The notes under the pieces were generated by a model that was not told where the DNA came from, did not search any database, and worked only from the letters and a program-made list of their open reading frames with translations. DNA of 64,000 bases from a virus, in IMG/VR virus record IMGVR_UViG_3300025011_000019, positions 82,044-146,043 of that record; one strand, 5' to 3'. The position numbers were made by a program, and so were the translations under genes. Shown piece after piece: positions 40,166 to 49,307 of this stretch. Numbering within the stretch: the stretch's first letter is position 1; each line of letters starts with the position of its first letter.

Positions 40166-40633
40166 ATGATGGAAAATAAATTTCCAATCTACAAATTTTA
40201 TGCAACTTGGGATCAAGATGATTTTGAAAACAATGGCACAGGATATTCAATTATGTACAAAGATAATCCATCTGCTAGTCAATTAGAAAATGAATTACAA
40301 GAGTTTAAACTTGGTATATTAGCAAAACATAATGGAGTTGTATTTAAGAATGCTGAATATAAATTTGTAGAAGATGAAACTTGGTGTTGCAATTGGTTTA
40401 ATCATTATACTTATAATCAATTTGATACAAATTCGGAAGTTGAAGAAAGTTTTAGAGATTATGTAGATAGGAAGAAACAATTGAATCATAAAAATGGGCA
40501 CATATTTAATAATATGAATCATGATTCTAAAAAACCTTATTATTGTTTAATGGGAGCAGAGGACTACTATAGATGGAAAATTTGTAGATGTGAACATTGT
40601 GTGAAATTGGGTAAGATTACGATTGATCATTGA
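40166..40633 (+). CDS. Hypothetical protein, 155 aa
   Basis: Not recognised. Aromatic- and Asn-rich with a final CRCEHC cluster (about residue 145) that may bind metal. Start ATG ATG behind GGAAGGG. Confidence 0.6.
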   Translation: MMENKFPIYKFYATWDQDDFENNGTGYSIMYKDNPSASQLENELQEFKLGILAKHNGVVFKNAEYKFVEDETWCCNWFNHYTYNQFDTNSEVEESFRDYVDRKKQLNHKNGHIFNNMNHDSKKPYYCLMGAEDYYRWKICRCEHCVKLGKITIDH

Positions 40634-40689
40634 GATACTAGGAAAGAGAAGTTTTAAAGGATTATAAGTAATAAAGGAGATTTAAAATT

Positions 40690-41268
40690 ATGTGTATTAT
40701 GCCTACAAAAGAATGGAATAAAATTTGTGAATCTATAAACACAAGATACAAACCAACAATCATAGTAAGTGCATTTCCTGCCTGTGGCAAGTCCTACATG
40801 TTCAATAATTATAATGGCAAACCATTTGCAATGTTAGATTCTGATTCGAGTAATTTTAGTTGGATTAAAGATGAAAATGGAGAAAATACAAAAGAAAGAG
40901 ATCCTAACTTTCCTACAAATTATATCAAACATATTAAGGATAATATTGGCAAAGTAGATGTTATCTTTGTATCAAGTCACGATATTGTGAGAAAAGCATT
41001 AAATAAGAATAATATTAATTTCTTCATGGTTTACCCAGATAAGAGCATGAAGGATGAATGGATAAGGCGTTTTAGGGAAAGGGGCAATGATGAAGGATTT
41101 ATCAAGTTTATAAGTGATAATTGGGATAGTTTTATTGATGAAATTGAGAAGGAAGAGAAATGTTTAAAAGAAAAATTGAGTGTTGATCATTTGTATATTG
41201 ATAATAAATATATTGCAAGTTGTTTTGATATTAGTATGGGTAATTTATCTAGCAATTGGCGGAATTAA
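40690..41268 (+). CDS. P-loop kinase-like phage protein
   Basis: A 192-residue protein with a Walker A-like AFPACGKS (residues about 28-35), an acidic strand MLDSDSSNFSW (about 50) and VDVIFVSSHD (about 97) in the Walker B region, plus YPDKSMKDEWIRRFRERG (about 118), a lid-like basic segment. This layout fits small phage nucleotide or polynucleotide kinases of the adenylate-kinase type. Substrate unknown. AAAGGAGA site before the start. Confidence 0.68.
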   Translation: MCIMPTKEWNKICESINTRYKPTIIVSAFPACGKSYMFNNYNGKPFAMLDSDSSNFSWIKDENGENTKERDPNFPTNYIKHIKDNIGKVDVIFVSSHDIVRKALNKNNINFFMVYPDKSMKDEWIRRFRERGNDEGFIKFISDNWDSFIDEIEKEEKCLKEKLSVDHLYIDNKYIASCFDISMGNLSSNWRN

Positions 41269-41314
41269 ACAATAGGATAAGTTTGTGATTTTATGCCATA
41301 AGAAAGGAGATTAT

Positions 41315-41749
41315 ATGGATGACTTTGAAAGAATAAAATTCGATGAAGACAAACATATTTATGGTCTTTACAAAACACATAAACTTAAAAATAATCAAAC
41401 CATAGGAATATATTTTTGGAAACATGAGCAAAGCAAATCTAATGAATATGTAATACTATTAGCAATTGCTAATAAGAAAAAGCATCTCAGGCAATTGATA
41501 TTAGGTGAAAAAGATATTCTAACCGATCATGAAACTGGTAAATGTGGATTGGAAGGTTTGCTATGGGGCAAGAATCAAATAATTGAGTTTGAGAAATCAG
41601 TTTATTGTAAAGATGGAGATTTTATTAGTGTTTATTGGACAGATAATAGACGTAGGGATGTATATGAACACGGATTAAGAAAATTAGGATTTGTGATTGG
41701 ATATCGGGATGGTAGGAAATGTTTGAGTAAGAAGATTGTTAAGGATTAG
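41315..41749 (+). CDS. Hypothetical protein, 144 aa
   Basis: Not recognised. ATG at 41315 behind GAAAGGAG. Basic, beta-rich, ending RKCLSKKIVKD. Confidence 0.58.
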   Translation: MDDFERIKFDEDKHIYGLYKTHKLKNNQTIGIYFWKHEQSKSNEYVILLAIANKKKHLRQLILGEKDILTDHETGKCGLEGLLWGKNQIIEFEKSVYCKDGDFISVYWTDNRRRDVYEHGLRKLGFVIGYRDGRKCLSKKIVKD

Positions 41750-41777
41750 TTAGGTATAAATCAATAAATAAAATTAT

Positions 41778-41806
41778 TTGACAGAATATCTCTTTTGTGT
41801 TATTAT
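41778..41806 (+). promoter_or_regulatory. Promoter of the DNA ligase gene
   Basis: TTGACA, 17 bases and TATTAT, both good boxes, about 48 bases before the ligase start. Confidence 0.75.
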
Positions 41807-41828
41807 TAAGGTAGTACAAAAGAGATAT
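41786..41828 (+). promoter_or_regulatory. 13-bp inverted repeat across the ligase promoter
   Basis: ATATCTCTTTTGT (41786-41798) and its exact complement ACAAAAGAGATAT (41816-41828) flank the -10 box, separated by 17 bases. Likely an operator; as RNA only the right arm would be transcribed. Confidence 0.6.
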
Positions 41829-41853
41829 AAATTTAAGAAAGAAGGATAAATAA

Positions 41854-43815
41854 ATGAATAATGTAGATCGGATTAAAGAATTAGTAACACAACTTAATAT
41901 CGCCTGTAATGCCTATTATAACCTGAATAAACCAATTATGGAGAATAGAGAATACAATCTACTCTTTGATGAATTAGAGTCCTTAGAACAACAATTAGGA
42001 GTAGTTATGAGTGATTCTCCTACTCAAAGAGCTGGATATCCTGTGGTGTCAGATTTGCCAAAAGTTAAACATGAAATCCCACTCTTATCTTTAGGAAAAG
42101 TCAAAGAAATTCCTAAACTAGTAAAATGGTTAGGGGATAAACAAGGTGTATTAATGTTAAAAATGGATGGTGGTACTGGGGCTGTACATTATAAAAAGGA
42201 ATTTAAACAATTAGTTACTAGGGGTGATTCTGAAACAAACATTGGTGAAGATATTTCGCACAACGTACATAGCATAAAAAATATTCCACTAAGCATTGAT
42301 GACAACGATGATATTATAGTCGTTGGTGAGAATTTCATGAAATATTCTTCATTCAATGAAATTAATTCAAAAATATTAAATCAAGATGATAAATATGCAA
42401 ATCCAAGGAACTTAGCAAATGGATCTACGGGTTTATTAAATAGCAAAATATGCAAAGAACGCAATATAGAATTTTGTGCATTTAATATTATCAAAGGAAA
42501 TAAATTCAAAACAAAACAAGAGCAATTAGAGTGGTTGAAATCACAAGGATTCTATGTTGTACAATATTGGATGGTTACAAAAAATAATATTGAAGAAACA
42601 ATGAATAAAATTATAGAAGATATTCCTATTCTCGATTTTCCAATTGATGGCCTCGTTTTATCGTTTAATGATATAGAATATGGATTGTCTTTAGGGCAAG
42701 TGGCTCACCATCCAAAGCATTCTGTTTCTTTTAAATTCGAAGACTCATGGTTTAAGACGAAATATTTATACACAGAATGGAATACAAGTAGGTTCGGTAA
42801 AATCATAGGCACTGGAATCTTCCAACCTGTCAATATTGAAGGGTCAGAAGTATCCAGAGCAACAACACATAACTTAAATAGATTTTGGGATTTAAAACTT
42901 GGAAAGGATGATGTCATTGAAATAACGAAGAGAAACAAAATTATCCCTGCCATTGAGAATAATATCACCAGAAGTAACACAGAACAATTGCCTACAAAAT
43001 GTCCTACCTGTGGTGGTGATGTAGAAGTTAAATTGGTTGTAAAAACTCACGACTTGTTTTGTCTTAATCCTGATTGTGAAGCTAAATTAACACAGAAACT
43101 TAAACATTTTGTGAGCAAGCAATGTTTTAATATTGGTGATCTTGGTGAAGCAACTTTAGAAATGTTCATTGATAAAGGGTTTATTGAGAATTACATGGAC
43201 ATCTTTAAATTGGAAGAACATAAGAAAGAATTAGTAAAACTTAGTGGATTTGGGGTTAAATCTTTTAACAATTTAATGACTGCTTTAGAAAAATCAAAAC
43301 AAATAAGTATGACTTCATTGATTGCATCCCTTGGCATAAAAAATGTTGGTTTTGGATCATCAAAGAGACTTACTAAACATTTTAATAATGACATTGATTT
43401 ATTCTTAAAAGCAACAAAATCATATATGAACTTTGTAAACATTAATGATTTCGGGGATATTACTGCAACTTCAATTTATGAATATTTCCAAAACGAAGAA
43501 AATATGAATATGTTTTTGGAGTTGTTGGAATGTGTGAATATTATTAAAGAAGAAAAGAAGGAAGTGGTTAATGTGGATAGCGTACTCAATGGACTCAAAC
43601 TTTACTGTACAGGAACGTTTGAATCGCATAAGAAGGAAGAACTTAAAAGCATTGTTGAAAGTCTAGGTGGAGAATTCGCAAATGGTTTTAATAAGTCTTT
43701 AGATTTTTTAGTAGTAGGGAAATTAAAAGGTTCATCAAAAACTCAGAAGGCGTTAGATGCAGGAATTAAAGTATTACAAGAAGATGAATTTTTAGTTATG
43801 ATTAACAAACAATAG
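41854..43815 (+). CDS. ligA: NAD-dependent DNA ligase
   Basis: 653 residues, close to the usual 670. In order: domain Ia (NAYYNLNKPIMENREYN, residues about 17-33), nucleotidyltransferase domain with the adenylated lysine in LKMDGGTG (Lys about 104), OB fold, a four-Cys zinc finger (CPTCGGD about 384 and CLNPDC about 404), helix-hairpin-helix repeats (about 430-560) and a BRCT domain (LYCTGTFESHKKEELKSIV about 582). It seals nicks with NAD as cofactor. SPbeta itself uses an ATP-dependent ligase, so this is a different choice, and it would tie replication to NAD supply. Confidence 0.93.
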   Translation: MNNVDRIKELVTQLNIACNAYYNLNKPIMENREYNLLFDELESLEQQLGVVMSDSPTQRAGYPVVSDLPKVKHEIPLLSLGKVKEIPKLVKWLGDKQGVLMLKMDGGTGAVHYKKEFKQLVTRGDSETNIGEDISHNVHSIKNIPLSIDDNDDIIVVGENFMKYSSFNEINSKILNQDDKYANPRNLANGSTGLLNSKICKERNIEFCAFNIIKGNKFKTKQEQLEWLKSQGFYVVQYWMVTKNNIEETMNKIIEDIPILDFPIDGLVLSFNDIEYGLSLGQVAHHPKHSVSFKFEDSWFKTKYLYTEWNTSRFGKIIGTGIFQPVNIEGSEVSRATTHNLNRFWDLKLGKDDVIEITKRNKIIPAIENNITRSNTEQLPTKCPTCGGDVEVKLVVKTHDLFCLNPDCEAKLTQKLKHFVSKQCFNIGDLGEATLEMFIDKGFIENYMDIFKLEEHKKELVKLSGFGVKSFNNLMTALEKSKQISMTSLIASLGIKNVGFGSSKRLTKHFNNDIDLFLKATKSYMNFVNINDFGDITATSIYEYFQNEENMNMFLELLECVNIIKEEKKEVVNVDSVLNGLKLYCTGTFESHKKEELKSIVESLGGEFANGFNKSLDFLVVGKLKGSSKTQKALDAGIKVLQEDEFLVMINKQ

Positions 43816-43819
43816 GAAA

Positions 43820-43874
43820 ATATGTGAGCAATTGATAATAAAATCATGCAAAATTTTGTCAATTGCTCACATAT
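43820..43874 (+). terminator. 16-bp inverted repeat after ligA
   Basis: ATATGTGAGCAATTGA (43820-43835) and its exact complement (43859-43874) with 23 bases between. Lies between ligA and the HNH gene; terminator-like stem or protein-binding site. Confidence 0.55.
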
Positions 43875-43910
43875 ACCTAATATATAAAACAAAAGGAGAA
43901 TGAGAATAGT

Positions 43911-44999
43911 TTGGCAAGTTTAAATAATAGAGTTGGAGAAGTAGGATTCAATAAAGAAGGAAAAGAAATGGAAATTGTTGATTATCAAAATTGTGATAAT
44001 GTAATAGTAAAATTTCTAGTTAGTGGAAATTGCATTCACACGCAATATGGAAACTTTAAGAGAGGAAAAGTAAAAGACGATAATCAAGCAAAAATATTTA
44101 AAGATACAAAAATAAAGAATAAGACACCGAAACAACAGAGTATTAAAGTAATAAATACGCATGAGATGTATAAATTAAATCATAGGATTAATAATCAAGG
44201 AATAGTAGAAAGAAGATGTACAATATGTGAGAATTGGTTAGAAGAAAATTATGATAATTTCTATATGATAAATAAAAAGAAACCCGAACTGGGATATTCT
44301 TCGGGATGTAAAATTTGTCTTACTGCAAAATCAATAGCACACAGACTTTTAAATGTTGAAAGAGCAAGAAAAAGTATTCAAGATCATTATTATAGACATA
44401 AAGAAATTTATAATACTAGAGCAAAAGCTTATAATAAAGAACATAAAGATAAAGTAATTAGTGATTATAAGATATGGGTAAAAAACAATCCAGATAAAGT
44501 AAGAATATATACAGCCAATCATCGCGACCACGATATTTCAGAAGAAGAATGGCGTAGTTGTTTGAGTATATTTGATTATAGTTGTGCATATTGTAGTATT
44601 TCTGAAAAAGATCATCTTGTTATACATGGTCAAGTATTACATAAAGAACATTCCGATCCCGAAGGTTATAATGATTTAAGTAATGCTATTCCTGCTTGTA
44701 GACGATGTAATTGTGGCAAACATACAAGCAATATGGAAGAATGGTATAGAAAGCAAGACTATTTCGATAAAGAAATGTTATCATTTATTAGATGGTGGTT
44801 GGATGAAGGGCATAAAGAATTTATCGAAGATAAACCTCCTTATAAAGTCAAAAGAAAAAGAATAGAAGGATTGACTACATATTTTTATCAATTATGGTCT
44901 GTGGATGAGAAAAGAAATACAATCGAAGTCCTTGCTACTGGTAAAAAGAAAAAGGATTTAGATATACATATTGAGACATTATTTAAAATTATTAAATAA
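43911..44999 (+). CDS. HNH homing-type endonuclease (with zinc finger), copy 1
   Basis: 362 residues, TTG start after AAAAGGAGA. A Cys knuckle (CTICENWLEENYDNFY, about residue 105, and CKIC about 135) is followed by a basic helical linker. The HNH core has CAYCSISEKDH (about 227), LHKEHSDPEGYNDLSN (about 243) and CRRCNCGKH (about 265). Close in layout to the protein at 57063, including the EEWY and ENPLY/DKPPYKV-like C-terminal region. HNH enzymes nick or cut DNA; phage copies of this kind are usually mobile intruders. Confidence 0.82.
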   Translation: MASLNNRVGEVGFNKEGKEMEIVDYQNCDNVIVKFLVSGNCIHTQYGNFKRGKVKDDNQAKIFKDTKIKNKTPKQQSIKVINTHEMYKLNHRINNQGIVERRCTICENWLEENYDNFYMINKKKPELGYSSGCKICLTAKSIAHRLLNVERARKSIQDHYYRHKEIYNTRAKAYNKEHKDKVISDYKIWVKNNPDKVRIYTANHRDHDISEEEWRSCLSIFDYSCAYCSISEKDHLVIHGQVLHKEHSDPEGYNDLSNAIPACRRCNCGKHTSNMEEWYRKQDYFDKEMLSFIRWWLDEGHKEFIEDKPPYKVKRKRIEGLTTYFYQLWSVDEKRNTIEVLATGKKKKDLDIHIETLFKIIK

Positions 45000-45027
45000 A
45001 ACTTTTAAATGAAAGGAATGAATCTAA

Positions 45028-45198
45028 ATGAGTTTCTGGATAGACGAAGGACTTATCGGTTCTATATGTAGAAAGTGTGATAATTGGATATTTTATGATT
45101 GGTATTTGTGTGAATTTGCTCCTGATGGTAAAAACGATAATGATGCGTTATCTCTTCCAATAATAGAATGTAAAAATTTCAAGCAAAGAAAGGAGTAA
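45028..45198 (+). CDS. Small Cys-containing protein, 56 aa
   Basis: MSFWIDEGLI start after GAAAGGAATG. CRKC (about residue 15) and CEF/CKNF suggest metal binding. Unknown function. Confidence 0.56.
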   Translation: MSFWIDEGLIGSICRKCDNWIFYDWYLCEFAPDGKNDNDALSLPIIECKNFKQRKE

Positions 45199-45205
45199 AA
45201 TTAAA

Positions 45206-45358
45206 ATGAGTTTTACACGTACAGAATCTAAATTCTATGTGGTTAGAGTATGGATAGAAGATAATCAAGTTAAATGTGCTTCTGAAGTTTGTACAGAAGA
45301 TTCTTGCCCAAGATACAATGATTGTGAAAATGGTTTATTAAGCGTTCATAAAGATTAA
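45206..45358 (+). CDS. Small Cys-containing protein, 50 aa
   Basis: MSFTRTESKF start after AAAGGAG. Four cysteines (CASEVC, CPRYNDC). Unknown function. Confidence 0.56.
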   Translation: MSFTRTESKFYVVRVWIEDNQVKCASEVCTEDSCPRYNDCENGLLSVHKD

Positions 45359-45381
45359 TAAGGAGAGGAGGAATATCTAAA

Positions 45382-45561
45382 ATGGATTCAGAAACTATTT
45401 ACTCTCAAGAAGATAAACAAAAACTATTTGAAAGATTTCTAAATGCATCTTTTGAACTCAAAGCAGAGTTAATGGAAAAGCTTTTTCAAGATGGAACATA
45501 TCTTAATAATAAAGAGCAAGAATTTTCACTAGCTTTAAGCGAATGGTATAAGAGTATTTAA
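45382..45561 (+). CDS. Hypothetical helical protein, 59 aa
   Basis: MDSETIYSQE start after GGAGAGGAGG. Acidic helices throughout. Not recognised. Confidence 0.57.
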   Translation: MDSETIYSQEDKQKLFERFLNASFELKAELMEKLFQDGTYLNNKEQEFSLALSEWYKSI

Positions 45562-45587
45562 TTATAGAAAGAAAGGATGATAAAACA

Positions 45588-45836
45588 ATGACAAAAACTG
45601 ATATCTTACTTTATGGTGCATTACTTGAAAGCGATGTGTATGTTGATGGATATGGATCGACGGATGAGGATACTGAATTATTGCAAAAGGCTTTAAAGAA
45701 AATATATGGTATCACAGAAGGATGTTCTAGAGATGTATTAGAAAAAGCAGAAGAGCAGATGAAAAGCGATTTGATGAGCTTAGTTGTAGAGTTTAGAAGT
45801 AATATGGTAAAGTATATGGGGTTAGTTAAGAATTAA
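45588..45836 (+). CDS. Hypothetical protein, 82 aa
   Basis: Not recognised. Acidic helical protein with GAAAGGATG site. Confidence 0.58.
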   Translation: MTKTDILLYGALLESDVYVDGYGSTDEDTELLQKALKKIYGITEGCSRDVLEKAEEQMKSDLMSLVVEFRSNMVKYMGLVKN

Positions 45837-45867
45837 TTGAATGTAAAATATGAAAAGGATGATTATT

Positions 45868-46653
45868 ATGAATAAAAAAGATGTAGAATTAAATGAAATA
45901 TTACAAACTATTAAAGAATCTATAGATAAAGGATATGAACTTGAAATATCTATAGATTATAATAGTGAATTAAAAGATTTGCCAGATAGTAAATTGTATA
46001 CATCAGAAGAATTAAATAATATGAATTACATAGGTTTTATTAGTGAAATATATAATCATTTTAGATCAATAGAAAAACAACAATTATATGAATTTAAATC
46101 TGATTTAGATCATTATTTTGAGGAAGATATGAGTTTTAATTATAGGCTATGTTCTATGAGACCATTTAAAGGCGATGCAGGATATAAACGAGGAGGTGGT
46201 TCTGGAACATTTTCCATGAGGATATTTTTAACTCAAAGAAAATTATTACTACAACAACTCTCAAATCTTTTTACTTTATTTGATACTTACGAAGAAATAG
46301 GAAGAAATTTTATTATAAATGAACATCTATTTGGTTTAAATAATATTTCTACTGTTATAAAATATATCAAAAATACTGTATATAAAAATATTATAGGTAA
46401 ACTAATTGATGAAAAATACTATGATATTGAACAAAGACGCATAACTCTTGAGGAATTAAAAGAATCTGTTGTTCTAAATATTAAAGCAAATAATTATGAG
46501 TTAGATGATTTTGAAATAACTATTGATGATGATTATGGAGATTTATATTTTACAATTAATAATAAATATTTGGGGAATATTATTAAACTTATTCAAAGGA
46601 AAGAAGTTAAAACAACTTATTATTTGGACATAAATGAAGAGGAAGAAGATTAA
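45868..46653 (+). CDS. Hypothetical protein, 261 aa
   Basis: Not recognised. Starts MNKKDVELNE after AAAAGGATG. Acidic and Asn/Ile-rich with a GYKRGGGSG loop (about residue 108) and a C-terminal EEEED tail. No clear domain by eye. Confidence 0.6.
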   Translation: MNKKDVELNEILQTIKESIDKGYELEISIDYNSELKDLPDSKLYTSEELNNMNYIGFISEIYNHFRSIEKQQLYEFKSDLDHYFEEDMSFNYRLCSMRPFKGDAGYKRGGGSGTFSMRIFLTQRKLLLQQLSNLFTLFDTYEEIGRNFIINEHLFGLNNISTVIKYIKNTVYKNIIGKLIDEKYYDIEQRRITLEELKESVVLNIKANNYELDDFEITIDDDYGDLYFTINNKYLGNIIKLIQRKEVKTTYYLDINEEEED

Positions 46654-46684
46654 TTTAAGGAGATTAATTGAAAGGATGATTATT

Positions 46685-46882
46685 ATGAAAGGCGATAAAT
46701 TTTTAGTAACATATTCTGCAAGAATTAATAATTATGTAATGATTTGCATTGGTGGAGAAAAAGAAAAAGTAAAATTGCAACAGTATATTAAAGCAAGAGG
46801 TTCTGACGAAATACTTATGGAAGTTTCTGAAGAAGAATATGAAAGAATTCGTGAAAGTATTAGGGTTCCACACTTCATTTAA
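46685..46882 (+). CDS. Hypothetical protein, 65 aa
   Basis: Not recognised. The ATG at 46685 (MKGDKFLVTY) follows GAAAGGATG; the longer frame upstream has no such site. Small alpha/beta protein. Confidence 0.56.
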   Translation: MKGDKFLVTYSARINNYVMICIGGEKEKVKLQQYIKARGSDEILMEVSEEEYERIRESIRVPHFI

Positions 46883-46917
46883 AAGGATTATTTTATTTGG
46901 CAGAAAGGAGGTAGTAA

Positions 46918-47121
46918 ATGGATTGTGCAAAATGTGAAATAACTGATTTATGTAGGTTACGTCCTTATGCTATTGATGTCGAGCGTAAGATTAAAGATAT
47001 AAATATGCTTGGTTTACCATTTACTATTACAACTAAGTGTGAGTATTATAGAGATATGGTGTCAAAAGCGGAATTACAGAAACAATTAGAAGAATGTAGA
47101 TTATCTAAATTACATACATAA
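46918..47121 (+). CDS. Small Cys-containing protein, 67 aa
   Basis: MDCAKCEITDLC start behind a strong AAAGGAGG suggests a metal knuckle at the N-terminus; the C-terminal half is helical. Unknown function. Confidence 0.6.
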   Translation: MDCAKCEITDLCRLRPYAIDVERKIKDINMLGLPFTITTKCEYYRDMVSKAELQKQLEECRLSKLHT

Positions 47122-47157
47122 TCCATCAAATTTAACTTTTATAGGGTGGAGAGAAAT

Positions 47158-47361
47158 ATGGATAAAGTTATTAGGTTTAATACTTATTTTAAATACTACA
47201 AATTATTAAATAGTAAATATCCATATAAAAAGAGTGGTCAACAAATTATTGACTTACTTAGTAAATTAAATGAATGGGATAATAGAGTTGAAGAATTACC
47301 AGTACAAATCAAAAATCGAATAAAAGCAGAACAAGATATTGTAGAAGATTGGAATTGGTAG
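47158..47361 (+). CDS. Hypothetical protein, 67 aa
   Basis: Not recognised. Basic and Tyr-rich N-terminus (MDKVIRFNTYFKYYKL). ATG at 47158 after GGTGGAGAG. Confidence 0.56.
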   Translation: MDKVIRFNTYFKYYKLLNSKYPYKKSGQQIIDLLSKLNEWDNRVEELPVQIKNRIKAEQDIVEDWNW

Positions 47362-47425
47362 TGTATATAAAAACAAATAATAAATAAATTAGTGGAGAAC
47401 TTGCAAGTTGTAGAGCGTGGCTACG

Positions 47426-47443
47426 CCTCCACTGATCAGGAGG
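47426..47443 (+). promoter_or_regulatory. Hairpin that covers the GIY-YIG ribosome binding site
   Basis: CCTCC (47426-47430) pairs with GGAGG (47439-47443), which is the ribosome binding site, across an 8-base loop containing TGATCA. The surrounding 40 bases are much more GC-rich than the window. Fits translational repression of an endonuclease. Confidence 0.5.
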
Positions 47444-47451
47444 AGAGAATT

Positions 47452-48657
47452 ATGGTAATTTATAAAGCAACTAATATAATAAACAATAAATTATACATAG
47501 GTAAAACTATTTATACAATGGATATAAGAAAAAAGAAACATCTTTCTAGTGTAAATACTAAAAAGAAATTAAACTATCATTTCTACAATGCTATTAGAAA
47601 ATATGGTAAAGAAAATTTTAAATGGGAAGTAATAGATGTAGCAAATACAGAACAAGAGTTAAACGAAAAAGAAAAGTATTGGATTAAAGAACTTAATGCC
47701 GTATCTCCAAATGGTTATAATTTAACTTCTGGTGGGGATGGGTGTAGTGGCTATAAACATACAGAAGAAAGCAAAAAGAAAATATCATTAAATAATTATT
47801 GGTTAGGCAAAGAAGGTGTTAATAAAGGTAAAAAATTTTCCGATGAACATAAAAAGAAACTAAGTGACTTACATAAAGGTAAACCTAACAATATTGTTTA
47901 CACACAAGAGTTAATAAATACTCTTAGACAACAAAAATTAGGAAATAAAAATCCTATGTATGGTAAAATACCTATAAGTGCTAAAAAAGTAATAGATATG
48001 AATACAAAAGAAATATATAATAGTTTACACGATGCTGGCAAAATAACAGGGGTCAATTGGACAAATATTGGAGATGTATGTAGAGGCAATCGTATTTCTG
48101 CTGGTGGACGTGATTGGAATTATATAGACATCAATGGAAATATTGATGAAAAAATTCTTAAAAGAAAGATAAGACATAAAAAAATATATAAAGCTAAAAT
48201 GACAGAAAAAGGTAAAATTTTATCCAGTTATGTTATTAAAAAACAAGTTATAAACTTAAATACACTTGTAATATACCCATCGATTGCAGATGCAGAAAGA
48301 TTATGTAATTGTAGCAATATTAGTTTGGTATGTCGTGGAGAAAGGAATATCTCAGGTGGTTATTATTGGATGTATTTAGAAGATTATAACAAGTTAAACA
48401 ACCCTATAGAGTTAAAGGAATATAAAAGAAATCCAATTAATAAACGAAAAGTTATATGCATAAACACAAATACAGTGTACGACTCCTTATCTGATGCTGG
48501 CGAAAAAACCAATACCTCTTTTAAAAATATCAGTTTAGTATGTTTAAATAAAAGAAAGTCTGCAGGGAAGCATCCAATCACCAATGAACCTCTCAAATGG
48601 CAATATTACGATGAATACATAAAATCAAACCCTATTCCACTCGAAACAGCGATATAA
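47452..48657 (+). CDS. GIY-YIG homing endonuclease with NUMOD-type repeats
   Basis: 401 residues. The catalytic domain at 1-95 has VIYKATNIINNKLYIGKTIY (short form of the GIY-YIG signature, KATN...LYIGKT), the Arg in DIRKKKH and the Glu of NEKEKYWI. Then come NUMOD3-like SGYKHTEESKKKIS and KKFSDEHKKKLS segments and three NUMOD1-like repeats (VIDMNTKEIYNSLHDAG, VINLNTLVIYPSIADAE, VICINTNTVYDSLSDAG). The ATG at 47452 follows AGGAGGAG; the longer upstream frame is not needed. A mobile intron-type or free-standing homing endonuclease. Confidence 0.85.
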   Translation: MVIYKATNIINNKLYIGKTIYTMDIRKKKHLSSVNTKKKLNYHFYNAIRKYGKENFKWEVIDVANTEQELNEKEKYWIKELNAVSPNGYNLTSGGDGCSGYKHTEESKKKISLNNYWLGKEGVNKGKKFSDEHKKKLSDLHKGKPNNIVYTQELINTLRQQKLGNKNPMYGKIPISAKKVIDMNTKEIYNSLHDAGKITGVNWTNIGDVCRGNRISAGGRDWNYIDINGNIDEKILKRKIRHKKIYKAKMTEKGKILSSYVIKKQVINLNTLVIYPSIADAERLCNCSNISLVCRGERNISGGYYWMYLEDYNKLNNPIELKEYKRNPINKRKVICINTNTVYDSLSDAGEKTNTSFKNISLVCLNKRKSAGKHPITNEPLKWQYYDEYIKSNPIPLETAI

Positions 48658-48770
48658 CTATACATAAATAATTTAACATAATGGTATCTACACTTTCCTA
48701 TCGAGTGTTTATATAAATAAATTCCAAAAAGCATGTCGAGCGACAGCTATAAAAGAAGGAGAGATTTAAT

Positions 48771-49190
48771 ATGTTAGAATTTCAAAATACTCATAATATA
48801 AAAATGTTTGATAAGTGGTGTACTTTAGAAGAATGTCAATCTGTTTTTGATGCTTTAAAATCACTTGAGGGAATTAAAGATACAAAACATTATCTTGGCG
48901 ATGTTAAGTGGGTGTTATATCAATACATATGTGATATGAATGTTGGAGATAAAGATTTAGTCAGTATCAGATGTGGAAATTTTGCCCTAAGTAAATTAAC
49001 TCCTATGGCTGGTATGGTTCATAAAGATGAAAAGAGTTTTTCTTTAAATATTAATGGTGAGTCGGTGGCTGTATGTCATGTGCCAACATTAAATAAAAAG
49101 CAATTGATCATTTCTAATACTCATCAATTTATATCAAATGAATCAGATAAAATTGTGCATCCAGATGACATTGTTCTGTATTTCGCTTAA
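48771..49190 (+). CDS. Hypothetical protein, 139 aa
   Basis: Not recognised. Mixed alpha/beta, begins MLEFQNTHNI after AGAAGGAGA. Followed by a strong hairpin, so probably last in its unit. Confidence 0.6.
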   Translation: MLEFQNTHNIKMFDKWCTLEECQSVFDALKSLEGIKDTKHYLGDVKWVLYQYICDMNVGDKDLVSIRCGNFALSKLTPMAGMVHKDEKSFSLNINGESVAVCHVPTLNKKQLIISNTHQFISNESDKIVHPDDIVLYFA

Positions 49191-49210
49191 TAGATAGGCA
49201 TAAATAATTA

Positions 49211-49245
49211 ATCCAAGCCTACTGAGATAGGCGGTAGGCTTGGAT
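49211..49245 (+). terminator. Terminator-like hairpin, 12-bp stem
   Basis: ATCCAAGCCTAC and GTAGGCTTGGAT are perfectly complementary around an 11-base loop. No T run follows on this strand. Confidence 0.62.
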
Positions 49246-49307
49246 AACAGAAAATAACAAAACACGATGAAATTATGGATTTATGATAAAATAAAGGGGA
49301 TAAACAA

